Notes under the pieces: model-generated
What the model saw: the letters and a program-made list of their open reading frames with translations, nothing else
What the model was told of the DNA's origin: nothing
Database searches by the model: none
Part shown: piece after piece, positions 1 to 12,512 of the stretch
Numbering within the stretch: position 1 is the stretch's first letter
How the letters are laid out: every line of letters begins with the position of its first letter
NCBI RefSeq assembly: GCF_018812025.1
Contig: NC_063061.1
Location: 6,561,796 to 6,625,795, forward strand
Source of the DNA: Megalobrama amblycephala
Taxonomy: Eukaryota > Chordata > Actinopteri > Cypriniformes > Xenocyprididae
Direction: 5' to 3'
Length of the DNA stretch: 64,000 bases
Made by a program: the position numbers and the translations under genes

Positions 1-578
1 GGCTTGATGAATTCCAGCACAATACCCACAGAAAGTGCTGATGCAAGCATATATTATAGAGAAGATTACTTATAACTTTGCAATCAACTTTAGAATTAAA
101 GTGAAGGATTTTAATTAAAAGATGAAAAATTACCATATTATTGTATAATTTATTTAAATGTATCCAGTATTTGCAACACATGCTACAAATTAATGTTTTC
201 CTAAAATAATAATGTATTATTAACTAATACAATTATTAGATAATACAGTTTTTAGATTAGCGGTAATTGTAATTCTAAAAATGATTATAAACATTTTTAA
301 ACTAATTTTACCAATATTTAATGATATAATTATAAAGTAGTTATTTAAGTATTTTCTGAAATAATTATAAAATAATTAATAAAAATGTTTTTCGGTTTCA
401 ATTTCAGGAATTAAATAAAAATGACATGAGTTGATTCTTTGATTTTGAAGTAATAAAAATTTACACTGCATAACTGAAGCTGGTGAAATTATAGCGTAGC
501 GACTGATTGCACATTTCCATATATGATTCCATATACGTTGATAATTAATATGATTTCTAATATGTAGCTAAATCTATC
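1..578. other. AT-rich sequence, nothing recognised
   Basis: Strongly AT-rich, low-complexity DNA with many short TAAT/ATTA runs. No open frame of interest, no tandem unit and no inverted repeat was seen on either strand. Confidence 0.5.
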
Positions 579-776
579 TTGTGGGGACATTTTTTGGTTT
601 TCATGATGAAAACATCTTATAAATCAGACTAAACTTTGTTGTTGTCTAAAAATGAAGAAAGTTTTATGTGAGGGTTGTGTTTAGGGGTAGGTTTAGGGTT
701 AGTGGATAGAATATACAGTTTATACAGTATAAAAATCATTGTCTATGGAAAGTCCCCATAAAACATGAAAATCCAA
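579..776. repeat. Foldback MITE with TGTGGGGAC / GTCCCCA ends
   Basis: The left end (TTGTGGGGACAT then TTTTCATG) recurs in reverse complement at the right end (CATGAAAATCCAA preceded by AGTCCCCATA). The middle holds a GGTTTAGGG-type stretch. I recognise the general pattern as a very common short non-autonomous repeat of teleost genomes; no protein is encoded. The superfamily is not decided. Confidence 0.6.
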
Positions 777-1786
777 CGTATGTGTATTTGTGTACACATA
801 CGCCTCATGTGAAATATCCCAAAGCAAGAGGAATATCTCAGTGAAATCGTAATTAAACATGTTTAAACACTGTTTAACATTTTAATGTTATGTTTCAACA
901 TTTGTCTATGTAAATCTATTTGACTAAAAAAAACAAATAGGTTTTTCCTTACACCAATTACCTGTTTGAAAGGTCAGAGGTCAGACATATATGCCACCCT
1001 ACCTGCTTTTCTCGTCATTTCCCAATGAATTTCACCAGAGGCAAATGGTGCTTTGGGTCATCCCTGTCAAAATCAACAGCAGTGTAAGTTTATGTGTGCA
1101 GTTAACTGGTGTCGTACCTCTTCACTCAGCGCTGCCGCCAATTTGATGTGTTTATGATGTCAAGAAGAAGCCTCATATATTTTGCATGACATTTGCTGTT
1201 TCCTGTGATAGTGCCTCTTAGGTGAAGACAGACACACAGAGGTATAACAAACCACCACTTTTGCTCTCATTACGTCTCAGAGGCAAGATGGAAGGAGATA
1301 GAAGAAAAGAGAAGTTTAGCGGCACACCCCACTCTCTTTCTTTCTCTTCCCCTGTTCCTCTGCATTAAGAGCTGCCTGGGGGCATGCGAGTATGGCTGGG
1401 GGAGGGAGGGTCGGTTAAGAGCTGTCATTTAAATAAGCGTTTACAGAGAGAGGAAGAGAGCTGGGGGAGGAGTACAGAGTTATGGAAGGCAGAAAGAGAG
1501 ATAGAAGGAGAAAGAGATGGAGAGCAAGGGGGAAGGGGTGGGGAACAGTCGCTTTAATGTGTCTCTGATCTCTCGCACCAGTCCACAGCTGCTGCAGCAG
1601 CAGGCTGCCCTGCTCGGCCATATGTTGCCTGCGCTGCTCCAATTATCCTCCCTGGAGCAAGGGCCCACTCACAGCCTGTGTGGCTGGCCCGCCAGGGTCG
1701 GCTACTGTTTCAGCACAGCTCTCACTGCTGTCACCGTGCTCGCACCCAGAGCGGCCCCCCTCACGCACCCATCAGCCTGACCACAA
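777..1786. other. Non-repetitive GC-richer block, possible conserved non-coding DNA
   Basis: From about 960 to 1780 the composition is more balanced than the surroundings and I see no repeat structure. At 1517-1780 an open frame on the plus strand holds an LLQQQAALLG stretch followed by a Pro/Ala-rich tail, and overlapping frames are open as well. There is no clear splice signal pair and no recognised domain, so I do not call it an exon. A conserved regulatory element is as likely as a coding remnant. Confidence 0.25.
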
Positions 1787-1843
1787 TCGCACACACATAC
1801 ACACACACAAACACACACACACACACACATACATACATCTCTC
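1787..1843. repeat. (CA)n microsatellite
   Basis: Imperfect CA repeat with ACAT and CTCT variants at its right side. Confidence 0.9.
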
Positions 1844-2210
1844 TCTCTGTGTCTTTTCCTTCCACCCCATCAGTGAATTGAGCTTGGCCTTTATTTTTGG
1901 CTTTGCCCCATTCTATAAACAAGTTAGATGCGAATGGTTTTTAAAAGTTTACGTGAATATTAATGGGGGCAGCCAAAAGCAATTTTAAAGTCATCTTCCA
2001 AAAATAAGTTATTTACATTTTTGGTAATTAAGTTAAAAAGTAAAGCATAAAATGTTAGGTTGTTTAGAAATCATCAGTTCACAGGTCTAAATTCTAAGGA
2101 GTTTTTATTAAAATGTCAACTTGGTTCTTTTCCATACACAAACATTCATGCTGATCGCTAGCTGTTGAGTTCAGTAGTATTTTTCTTAGGTAATTAAATA
2201 AATTATAAAT
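1844..2210. other. Unrecognised spacer
   Basis: AT-rich sequence without visible coding potential or repeat structure. Confidence 0.4.
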
Positions 2211-2280
2211 TAGGGTGGGATTTGAACCCAGGTCCCCCAGCATGCTGAACAACAAATGCATCACTAACCTAACGTGTCAT
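2211..2280 (-). repeat. tRNA-like segment with a pol III B box
   Basis: On the minus strand a perfect B-box match (GGTTCAAATCC, complement of 2218-2228) sits in a GGG/CCC-flanked T-arm-like hairpin. A box and acceptor stem are not convincing, so it is not a functional tRNA. It may be a decayed tRNA-derived SINE head or tRNA pseudogene. Confidence 0.3.
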
Positions 2281-2301
2281 TTGCTGACATAACGAACTAC
2301 T

Positions 2302-3020
2302 AAACTGTAAAAAATATTCTGTAGTTTTAAAAAAAAATACAGAAAAACTATAAACACATTTACAGAGAAAACTGTAGATTTTACAGTATAAAACTGTAAT
2401 TTACAAACAAAAAAATTTGAATGTAAACCAGTAAATTCAACAATGCACACTACTACTAAAATCTGTTTTGTACCTTTAACATACTGACAACCACCATAAT
2501 AATGCAGGTGGTAAAAGAGAAAGTCACATGAAGTATCAAGGTTCATAAATAGCTTTTCCACGAACTGGAGTATATACTAATACAAAGAAGGTGCAAAGAG
2601 TCATTCACGGAAACACAAAACACCATCATGGTAACCCACAACACTTACATAAGGCAATAAACAGAAGAAGTAACATAAAACCCTAATGTTATGTACTGAT
2701 AACAAAAACTATTAAGAAACATGATTTTTTAAACAAAATGCTTTCAAATGTGGAGTGTCACACAGCGAATTGTGGGAATATCAGTTTACAGTTTTTGACT
2801 GTAAATTATACATTGATTTGTTCTTTTTTACGTCTCAACATTTTAAAATTTACAGCATTTTACTGTGAAAATTACATAAAATGTTTGGTAAGAGCTTTTA
2901 CAGTTTTTCCCTGTATATAGTACGGGAACTTGTTAAACTATTTACAGTTTTTTTTTTTTTTTTTCTGTAGCGTTTTTACAATATTTTACCTTTAAAATCA
3001 CAATAATTTTTTACAGTGTA
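2302..3020. mobile_element. Non-autonomous DNA transposon with ACTGTAAAAAAT termini
   Basis: The left end begins with ACTGTAAAAAAT and the right end finishes with ATTTTTTACAGT, forming short inverted termini. The interior is full of TTTACAGT/ACTGTAAA motifs in both orientations, which is typical of a common fish MITE type. No open frame fits a transposase. Target duplications were not resolved. Confidence 0.55.
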
Positions 3021-3106
3021 GTTTTTTTTACAGTGTATATTTTTCCTAGGGCACCAAGTGAGTCAGAATTGCAACTGCTGCACCCTTTTGAAACAAAAGT
3101 AGATAT

Positions 3107-3410
3107 GAGGATATTATTACTATTATTATTATCCTTGTTACTGTTTTTATTGTTATAATAATAATATTAATAAGCATTATTATTATTGTTATACTCTATT
3201 AATATTGTTATCCTTGTGACTATTTTATTGTTATAATAATAAATAATTGTTGTTATAATAATAATAATAACAATAAGTTATTAGCATAATAATAACAGAT
3301 TATTTTTATTCTCATTACTATTTTTTTGTTTTATAATAATCATAATGATCAGCATCATAATTACTATTTATTATTATTATTTACCATTATCTATATAATT
3401 TATAATATTT
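3107..3410. repeat. Degenerate (TTA/ATA)n low-complexity tract
   Basis: About 300 bases dominated by TTATTA, ATAATA and TTGTTATAATAA units, repeated irregularly. It looks like an aged trinucleotide microsatellite. Confidence 0.7.
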
Positions 3411-4484
3411 ACCAATATTGTCAAATATTAGTTGCAGTAGTATCATTGTAATGTGTACAAAACATAATTTGTTGTTTCACCAAAAGACTGCTTTCATTGT
3501 CAGATTTACATGGCATTTTATATGATGGAATGTTATTTTATATTTGGATAAAGGATAAATATAAGATATGAACTGATGATATGAACTTATGACTTAGCAC
3601 TTATTTACATGTTATGATGCAAACCCCTTCAAGCTTTTTTACAAGTGTTATATTACAGTAGAGTTTTCTTGAAATAAAACCAAAGGAAACAAAACTAATC
3701 AACTAATAACCTGGATTAATAAGGAGTTTAGCATCTAAAAACAAAAATAAATAAACAGAAAGGCAGAACAGTAGCTTCTATGATATATGTTTTGATCATC
3801 TCATCAGACAGAAGACAGATGGCAAAGCATGCTGACATTCATTTTCAACTGAACAAACAAAAAGGAACATTTCTACTACTGGTGAATGAAGGAGCAACAA
3901 TCATTTGGCTGTGTTAAACCAGAAATATGTTCGCCATAAGGCATCAATTGAGATTCAAAATGAAGCTCCTTTGTGTCAGAACAGAGAATATGAGTGACAG
4001 GTGATACTGCTGGGAGAGGATGGAAGTTGTAACTTGCTATGGTGTTCCTAAGCAGCTAATGCTACCACAGGGGCTGATCCACCTGTTCACAGGGTGACTC
4101 CTCTCTCCAGCAACTCACACCCCTTCATGACTCTGTTTACTGAACTTTCCACCTGTGAAATATTTATTAGAGAAGGAAGCATGGTTGAATTCAGGAGCAA
4201 GAGAGAGATGTGGGATAGAAGGGCACATTACAAGATGAGGTGCATAGTTTCTTTTTAGATTGCTGTCTTCTCTCTGACAGCGAGTTATAAGGACACACAA
4301 TGATGTAAAGCGCCGGCTGGTGCTTAGCTTGAAGAAATGCCATATGTAACTCAACACACGTACAAAATGTTTGAGTTGCTGGTTTCATAACTTTCATAAC
4401 TCTGTGATGCGTTCACCACTACTTTATGTCAGAGATCATATTATTATAGGGAGATAAGAGGGTCTGTATCTCTTACCATTGGAG
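3411..4484. other. Unrecognised spacer
   Basis: AT-rich, with short accidental frames only. No repeat family or exon was recognised. Confidence 0.4.
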
Positions 4485-4605
4485 AAAGCGCAACGGCTAA
4501 CTTAATCACGTGCGGCACCTTTAAGTGTCACCGTTCAAAACTCCTCCCTGCGTACAGCCAATGCGTACCGCCCGTACCACCAGTTAGCATTAGCCGTTAC
4601 GCTTT
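4485..4605. repeat. Short foldback structure (AAAGCG..GGCTAAC arms)
   Basis: The segment at 4485-4501 (AAAGCGCAACGGCTAAC) is repeated as an inverted copy at 4583-4605 with a few extra bases. The arms enclose about 80 bases of GC-richer DNA. This fits a small MITE or a cruciform-capable element. Confidence 0.45.
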
Positions 4606-6339
4606 TTTGGCTAAAGGTTGCAGGCTTGCCTTCCAGTGGCTTTGTTTATGTCTGTCTTAGGTCATGGGGTCGCAGAGAGCACCATGTGCTGTAATTCAAG
4701 ATGGTGGAGCAAGATGGGGGTCATAGGGCAGGAACAATATTGCATAGAGTCCTACTCTCTCTGTCCAGCTCTTATTTACCCATGAATGTCTTTTATTTTG
4801 CTGCCAGTCTACATGCAAAATCTGTTTTTCGGTGTATTATTTTGCTGAAAAACAGCATCCTTCAGTTACTCGCTGTGTTTGCATTGGACAAAAGAATAGG
4901 AAGTAAGCCAAGCTGGCTCCTCATGAATCTTTAACCGAGAGTTTGTTTTGTCTTATGAATGTAATTAATGCATAATTAATATTTAAAGATTGCCTCATTT
5001 ATCAAATTTAACCACTTTACCCACTCACCACAACAGAGTTGACTCATAAAACTCAGAATAAACAGCAGAGAGACATTTTGGAGTCGGCAAAGACAAGGAA
5101 AGCAAAGACTAATGAGGTTGGTGCTTAATTAGTGGCAGGTTGCAGCGGTTTCTTTTATTGAATGCGGATTCCCCTGGACCATCAGGAAACAGGTCAGTAG
5201 ATCAGGGTTCTGTTCAGCTCTGAGTCTGGCACATGAGAAGCCAGAGCCGTGTCTCCAGTGACCCTCTTGTTCTGCCCCCCCTGTGACAATACTGAGAACA
5301 GTGACACATTTATTGTCCCCTTTTGTGTGTGTCCCTCACACAAACATATTTTTGCTGTTATGAAAACAGTTACTTTTTTGTGCAATATATGGGCTGGATA
5401 CTATACTATAAATGTAAAATATTAAATCAGTGATTTATCATTAAAAGTGTAGCATGCAATTTGTGCACTACCATTGGTACCAAACAAAATTGCAAAAATA
5501 ATAACAGGGTTCTCAGATGCACATCTTCCATTGTTTGGATAGACAGTTAGTCCCATTCTAAACTCATGCTATTAGTTGAGCCAGATGTTGACAAGTTCAA
5601 GACCATTGAGCTATAGTGGTATACTTTTTGGGGAAAATTATATAGGAATGGTTTAACTTATAGATATTTCTGCACATTTAAAAGAAAGATTAATTGAAAT
5701 CAAAAGAAATAAATAAAAATGACAGAAGATTTAACCTTTGAATGTACAAAAAATATAAGATGTTTGTGAATGTAAAAGGTCTGGAAAGTTTTAAAGATCA
5801 AAGTGCATGATAAATGGAATTATTAGAACCGATTCGGAACTGCCTGAAATGAGTCATCAGTAATTCCGTTCTTAATTCCTGCACAAACCTACAGAGGTTT
5901 GTAACAAATTTGCATAATGTCTGCCTACATTTTTAATTGTCTGTCTGCAAACAACATCTTTAACTCACCCTCAAACACTGCAGTTGCAGCTGAAGCCTTG
6001 AAGAGTTTGGTTTGCGTTGACGACATGTCTGTTTTCTGCACTGTGAAAGCGAATCCACTTTGCGTGCACTTTCTAAAAGAAGAGGACTCAGGCTCCAATC
6101 AATACAGTAAAACTGACATCATCGTTATTGTTAGTATCACTGTGAATACAAGTGCTAAGGAAGAGCTGAAATTCAGAAATGGTAATGGCCACTTTTGTTT
6201 CTGACATGCGCTGTAAACCGTAGACCAGACTGGGCCATCTGACCAATCAGATTAGAATAGGCTCTTGGAAAGGAGGCATTTAGAGAGACTGAGTCCTTTA
6301 TCAAACCGTTTCAGACACTGAGAAATGAGGTGAACCTGC
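4606..6339. other. Unrecognised spacer
   Basis: No recognised repeat and no convincing exon. An open frame at 5917-6204 has no domain I recognise and no codon signal that separates it from chance. Confidence 0.4.
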
Positions 6340-6390
6340 CATGTATATTATTTTATTATATTATTATATTTAATTTATATATTATTATTA

Positions 6391-6465
<75 letters not shown>

Positions 6466-6471
6466 TTTTTT
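6340..6471. repeat. (TAT)n / (AT)n / poly-T compound tract
   Basis: TATTAT units run into a pure AT dinucleotide tract and then a poly-T tail. Confidence 0.9.
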
Positions 6472-7606
6472 GACCTTGGATGAATGTAAATGTATTGTAG
6501 GAGACCTTTTTAAAATAGCATACTAAAGGGCACTAATGTTCTAATGCACTAATGCACAAAGTCAGTACCTTTTAATGTATATTTTCTATATGTATATTTT
6601 CATAAGATATACTTTCATGTATATTTTATTTGTTAACTGATGTTTAGCTGTTCTTTTTAATAGTCATCAAAGCTTGGTTAACACCGCAGGTTTCTTGATG
6701 GTCACAGACACGATTAAGCTGATTGCTCACTAAAACCCCTCACAGATCATCTTTTCAAGCTATTTCATATTTGATTTTGATGTCACATAAAGCAGTGATA
6801 TCTAAGTAGGGGATTTTTAATTTTTTTGAATTATTTGCTTTTTAATTAGTCTTGCCATTAGCACCATTATTTTTTTTATTCACTCAGAAAGCATGTGATT
6901 AATCATGTAACAGTGCAATGGCAATTATATTGCAATGGAAGCATTGCCTGTTCTCATGTGACTTTTTTTCATTCATTCCACCCACCAAACCCACAACATA
7001 CCTTGGTTCTCAACCAGGGGCCCTTTGAAATACTCTCTAGAGTAAAAGTGTGTGACAGCCAGTGTGTAAATGCACACATATACAGACAGGTTGCTGCAAT
7101 GCAGTGAATCAAAAGTGATTCAATTGGCACAATTTCCCAAACCATTCCTTCAATTCTGAAAACAGATACATTTCTCAAAACTTTTAACACATTACACCGG
7201 TTTGTTACACATTACACGTTCTCATTCATAAACCACAAACACATTAACCCAAGAATCACAATGTAAACTCAAATAGCACACATTTACTCATAAGTAAATG
7301 TTAAGAAGCAAAACTGATGACACACCAATCAGAATTTCAGGGTATTATAAATAGAAAATGCATCCTGACACTGCAGAGAGAGCTGAAAGAATCATCTACA
7401 GGGTTTATTTACTACTTACACACACAGTATAATTACAGTACACAGTAACAGTACTTTAGATAAGAGAAATTTCACTTTACTATCAGTAAACTGCAGCACA
7501 CCTTCAAACTCATGATTGTGAAACTTATTTGGTTTTTTTTGTTTGTTTGTTTTTTTTTTTTTTTTTTTTTTTACATGTACTGTATATTTACAGAACTGTT
7601 AATTGT
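6472..7606. other. Unrecognised spacer with AC-rich part and poly-T
   Basis: Sequence near 7130-7500 is rich in ACACATTA-like words and could belong to an old DNA transposon, but I cannot find its ends. A poly-T run lies near 7551-7572. Confidence 0.35.
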
Positions 7607-8852
7607 TAGTGTTGGGGGTAACACAAGTAATGTAATCATATTACTTTTTTCAAGTAACTAGTAAAATAACGCAATACTTTTACATTTACAACAAAATACC
7701 AGAGTTACTTTTTTCCAAATAAGTTACTTTGTTTTCCCATTTATTGACTATTAAGTGCAGAGCCACTGTGTGCTCTGTGTAAACATGATTGTTATTGTAG
7801 TTCTATGTGAGTAAGAATTTACTCATCTCACTTGCACAAAAACTGATTCTGTATTCCTCAAAATTAATAAAAACAGTGAAATGCAAACTCAGAATATTAT
7901 ATGTAAACCTGCAATAATTAAATATTTTAAATTACACAAATATACTTTGTTTTTAATCTCACTTTATTAATCAATGTCTTTGCTGCTGACATTTAATGAT
8001 CCAATTGAACTGTACGAAGCAAAAATGACTTTAGATAAACACCACATTTGTTTCATTGCTTTGTTTTTACTGCTGAAGTAAGAGTGTTGAACTTTCTTCT
8101 GCTGCATCCTATTCTACTGTGATTCAGCTGAAAGGTTTGTTTGAGCTGCACCCTCTACTGTAAAGGCGTGAATTTGCATTTCCTTCATCCTGAGCCTTAT
8201 TCATTTCACTTTTGCCGTGAAAGGGCCTTTACATTTGCCAAAAAGAACTTTTTGATGTTGTTGTTGTTGTTAAAAAACAATCAAGAAGGCTTCAGCCCAG
8301 GTAAGAAAAAATAACGTTCAGTAACACATTACTTTGCATAAAAATTAAATCCAGCGTTAGAGTCAGTTCTGGCAGGTCATGTCAGTCAAGCTCTCATCAC
8401 CTGGTTCCCAGGTGACTCACGTCTACCTATAGGAATACGACGCCTATTACAGCACCAATAAGCTCTTCAGTATTATCAGCAGCTATTGTATTCTCAGGAG
8501 CTAATTACCCTCCTCCATCCTCAGCTCCTCCTCTCTTCAGTCAGGATTGGCCTTATGATTCCCCTGAATCAAACTATTCTTGAAATATGTGTACATGTTA
8601 AATTATTGACATTAATTATATCTGCATATAATGGTTCTGTTCTGTTTACCCTAGGGCGTTATTGCTGCTCTCCCTGCTCTTATCCATGCTAGGCTGCATG
8701 GATGCGCAAGGAGTTCTTGCCCAGAACAGAACCATACCACCAATACAAACTCTATGCAATTATCAATCATATTTGATGATAGTGGTCCTGACAGAACTAA
8801 GTAACGCTATTACTTACTTATAACTTTTTAGGGAGTAACACAATATTGTGAT

Positions 8853-9361
8853 TAGGGCTGAACGATTTATCGTACGATACAAAAAATAACATTGAAATTG
8901 TGCTTAAACGCGATTCTTAGTGCGATTATAAAATCACAAAGGCTGCGATTATTTTTATTTTATTTTATTTTTATTTTTTGTCACTGAAGTATGGCTCCAA
9001 ATGCTAATCCATCTAAAAGCACTGCGAGTTTGAGTTGCTTATAATGTACATTTGAAAAAGCAATGCACGTCAAACATCTTTCCGCATCATACTATCATTG
9101 TAGCTGAATAAATAGAAGATTGTTTAATCATCATTCCAGGAATCTCTATGGGCCCATAGGGATTTCCTGGAATGATGCTTGTAATCTACTTCTGCGGCAG
9201 GGCATATTTGGAGATTCTGCACGAGAGTGCCCTCTGGCTTTCAGATGGAGAAGCATTTACTACTGATCACAGAGCCATACAGCTCTGACAAGCTGCGCAT
9301 AAAATAATTGCAGCCTTTGCCAAATCGCATGCGATAAATCATGACATATCATGCAGCCATA
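8853..9361. mobile_element. hAT-type MITE with 8-bp target duplication
   Basis: Ends are TAGGGCTG at the left and CAGCCATA at the right, followed inward by ACGATTTATCG-like words and their reverse complement. The flanks are ATTGTGAT (8845-8852) and ATTGTAAT (9362-9369), an 8-bp duplication with one mismatch, as expected for hAT transposases. The insertion interrupts the ATTGTAATGCATTAC end motif of the surrounding element, so it is the younger of the two. Confidence 0.75.
9129..9177. repeat. Near-perfect 24-bp hairpin centred on GGGCCC
   Basis: The left arm 9129-9152 pairs with 9153-9177 with one mismatch and one one-base bulge, with essentially no loop. It lies inside the hAT-type MITE. Confidence 0.8.
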
Positions 9362-9402
9362 ATTGTAATGCATTACTTTTTAAAGGTAACTTTCCCCAAC
9401 AT

Positions 9403-10395
9403 TGCTCATTGCTGTATTTCATTGTATCTGCACTCTTTCATTTATGTTATATACTGTAATTGACATTGAGCTGTAATATTATTCCTGAATCCCACTAAGA
9501 GGTTACTGTGTTATGAATTGATCTCACTAGTATTGACTGGGCAGGAAAGTAGTCTGTGTGTTTGATGCATGTCATCTGAGGCCAAAGTTTGATTCTGACA
9601 AAAGAGAATGTTTTTGACTAAAATATTTGATTTTGAAATGACAGTTTGAGGTTTGTTTTGTTGGTGTGTAGTTCTGAGATTGTTTATAGTTATATAAGAA
9701 AATGGTGAATTGTTTCATGAATTGTGTTGTAATGCCAAGTATTTTGTTGTTGTTTTCAATAGATGTTTAATTATTTATTACACAGTTAATGAAGTAATAC
9801 ATGCTATTTATAGCAGTTACAGCTAAATTACAAAAGTATAAAAAAGTACAGCTAAATCCAGTCTTCATGTATTTACAGTATCTGTACGTACACTATATCA
9901 GCCCCACAGTGACTCATGTGATGGTCTTGTCTCAGTCCTCTTTATCTGGTCACTTGAGACCAACGTAAGGGTTCTTCCATCAGGCTGGCTAAAGTGGGGA
10001 TTAAGTAGGGCATTTCTCCCTGTCAATATATAATCATTGAGCTCAGCTGGGATGACATAGATCTGTTTCCTCTGTGAGTGAGTGATTGTGCTAGTCTATC
10101 ACAGGCTGTGATGCACCAAACCACTGATTTATGCCCCCACTTGTGTCACTGTTGTTGTTCTTTTCTCTGCGTGTTAATGTCAAGGGAATTGCAGTGGAAC
10201 AGTAGCATGCTGTCTCGTTTAATAAAAATCAGTGATAATAAATTTAGGCTGCAATTGAAAAAGCTGTATTCCCTAGCTGGGGGGTGACACATTGGGGTGC
10301 TTGGATATGACCCAGTTTACATGTATCTGACTGAACATGACAGAAAATATAATAAATGTCTGATTTTCAAGCAGACACACTGCAATGGACATACA
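9403..10395. other. Spacer with a possible conserved block at 9950-10060
   Basis: Mostly unrecognised. Around 9950-10060 the sequence is non-repetitive and more balanced (GGCTAAAGTGGGG, TCTCCCTGTCAA, AGCTCAGCTGGGATGA). It loosely resembles 17480-17570. No coding evidence. Confidence 0.25.
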
Positions 10396-10601
10396 GGAAT
10401 AGTTCACTCAAAATAGTAATTCTGTCATTTACTTACCCTTTTGTCCTGAATCACTTTATTTTGAAAAATGTTGCAATCCAGAATGCTGTTTTGGACCCCA
10501 TTGGCTTTCATTGTATTGACAAAAATGGTTGAAACATTCTTCAAGGTTTGGAAAGACATTAAGGTGAGTAAATGACTGCAATAAGGTGAGTAATCAAAAA
10601 T
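10396..10601. repeat. Degenerate MITE of the AGTTCACCCAAAA family
   Basis: The left part reads GGAATAGTTCACTCAAAAT, then TTACTTACCC; the right part ends with AAGGTGAGTAA in inverted arrangement. The same family occurs at 24251, 47715, 48722 and 49841. This copy is old and its right terminus is eroded. Confidence 0.6.
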
Positions 10602-11252
<651 letters not shown>

Positions 11253-11729
11253 CATTCGTCATCTATCATTGATGCCTATGTTAATGGTCTCTATCTCTGT
11301 GGTAGCTATCTTGCTCACAAACTCAATATTGTTGATTTGTATAACACCACATTGATGCTCAAGCCCTTTCACTCACTTGCACATTAAAATGCTGATATTG
11401 TGGATACTGTATCAGCACTTCAGAGACCATTAACAGGGAAGGCATTGACAGAAGTTTAGGACAGGAACAGAGGGACTCTAGTATCTTCATCCTCATGTTT
11501 GTTTTTCGTTTCTGCCACCTTGCATTCAGAAAGAACAACTTGTGGATACAGAATGTCATTGAGCAGTACCTCAATATAGCAACATAGCAATTATGGACGT
11601 TACCCTATATTAATATATGACAAATGATTAGTTTCCATGATGATAAACTCATTGGCTTAAGAATAAAAACCGAAGTTTACTTAATTAATTTGTGTTAAAA
11701 CTACAAGAACCATTTTTGTTGACATTACT
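11253..11729. other. Unrecognised spacer
   Basis: No repeat family or exon recognised. Confidence 0.4.
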
Positions 11730-11838
11730 GGGCTGCGTTTCCCAAAAGCATTTTGAGCTAAGTTGATCATAGAGAATATTGGTGGCAATGGTCTCCACGA
11801 TCAACTTGGGCTCACAATGCTTTTGCGAAATGCAGCCC
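11730..11838. repeat. Palindromic MITE, GGGCTGCGTTTC / GAAATGCAGCCC
   Basis: The element is almost entirely a foldback: the left arm from GGGCTGCGTTTCCCAAAAGC through TAAGTTGATCATAGAG is mirrored by the right arm through CACGATCAACTTGGGC to TGCAGCCC. A very short unpaired centre remains. This short, fully palindromic form is a familiar type in fish genomes. Confidence 0.75.
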
Positions 11839-12423
11839 TGGACAGTGGATCTGTAGTTCCCAGCATGCTTTGCAAAGGACTGCATTAGGAGTAAATTTAG
11901 ACATTGTGTTATTTTATGTGTTTTTCATTGAAGGGAAAGACATGTTAGTGTTTAATCTTCAGTTATGTTGGACATTTAGAGGAGTTTCTGTAACGTTTTT
12001 GGATTTTGTTACCATTGTAATGTCAGGATTAACACCAGTATTTTCTTATTTGTTTATTATAGTTTGTGTATAATGATGACTAAAACTGCTTGTTTAAACA
12101 TAAGAAGATTAATTAAATTGCAGTAAATTAATAAAAAAGTTGGACTTACATAAAAAAATTTAGCTTGACAGATGTAATAAATTTAAGTTAAATATACTAG
12201 AGTAAATTAATTTGACCTATACCAACTAAATTGTGTTGACACAACTAAACTGATTTATTTTAAATGAACTAAATTAAATTCTGTGTAAAATAGTGATGGG
12301 AATGCTGCCTTAATAAAAACCCTCCCTTCACCTTCCCCTAACCCTGCCCAATAAACACTTTTAATATTATTAAACACTCGTTCGTTTCCACTTTTAGAAC
12401 ATTATTTTCATTTTTATTGAAAA
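11839..12423. other. Spacer with an AT-rich repeat-like stretch
   Basis: Around 12120-12290 words such as TTGACACAACTAAA and AAATTAAGTT recur and suggest an old AT-rich repeat whose ends I cannot define. Confidence 0.3.
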
Positions 12424-12512
12424 TAAATGTGAGCTCGGCAAAAAGCGGATTTGAACCTGTGTCGATCGTGTTAAAAGCCAGGTCTGCGAGCCTTGCTGTG
12501 CCATTGAAGACA
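12424..12512 (-). repeat. tRNA-like segment with A and B boxes
   Basis: On the minus strand an A-box-like word TGGCACAGCAAGG (complement of 12491-12503) is followed about 45 bases later by a perfect B box GGTTCAAATCC (complement of 12447-12457), a spacing close to that of tRNA genes. Acceptor-stem pairing is poor and a clean anticodon arm is missing. I infer a tRNA pseudogene or the head of a tRNA-derived SINE, not a working tRNA. Confidence 0.4.

Larger units (their letters stand above)
7607..9402. mobile_element. Non-autonomous DNA transposon with TAGTGTTGGGG / CCCCAACATT ends
   Basis: The left end TAGTGTTGGGGGTAAC and the right end GTAACTTTCCCCAACATT are inverted relatives. Both are followed inward by the AAGTTACTTT / AGTAATGCATTAC words that mark a very common fish MITE family, probably hAT-like. 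The element is much longer than usual because other sequence has entered it, including a second hAT-type MITE at 8853-9361. The middle (about 8340-8800) is not recognised. No transposase is present. Confidence 0.5.
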
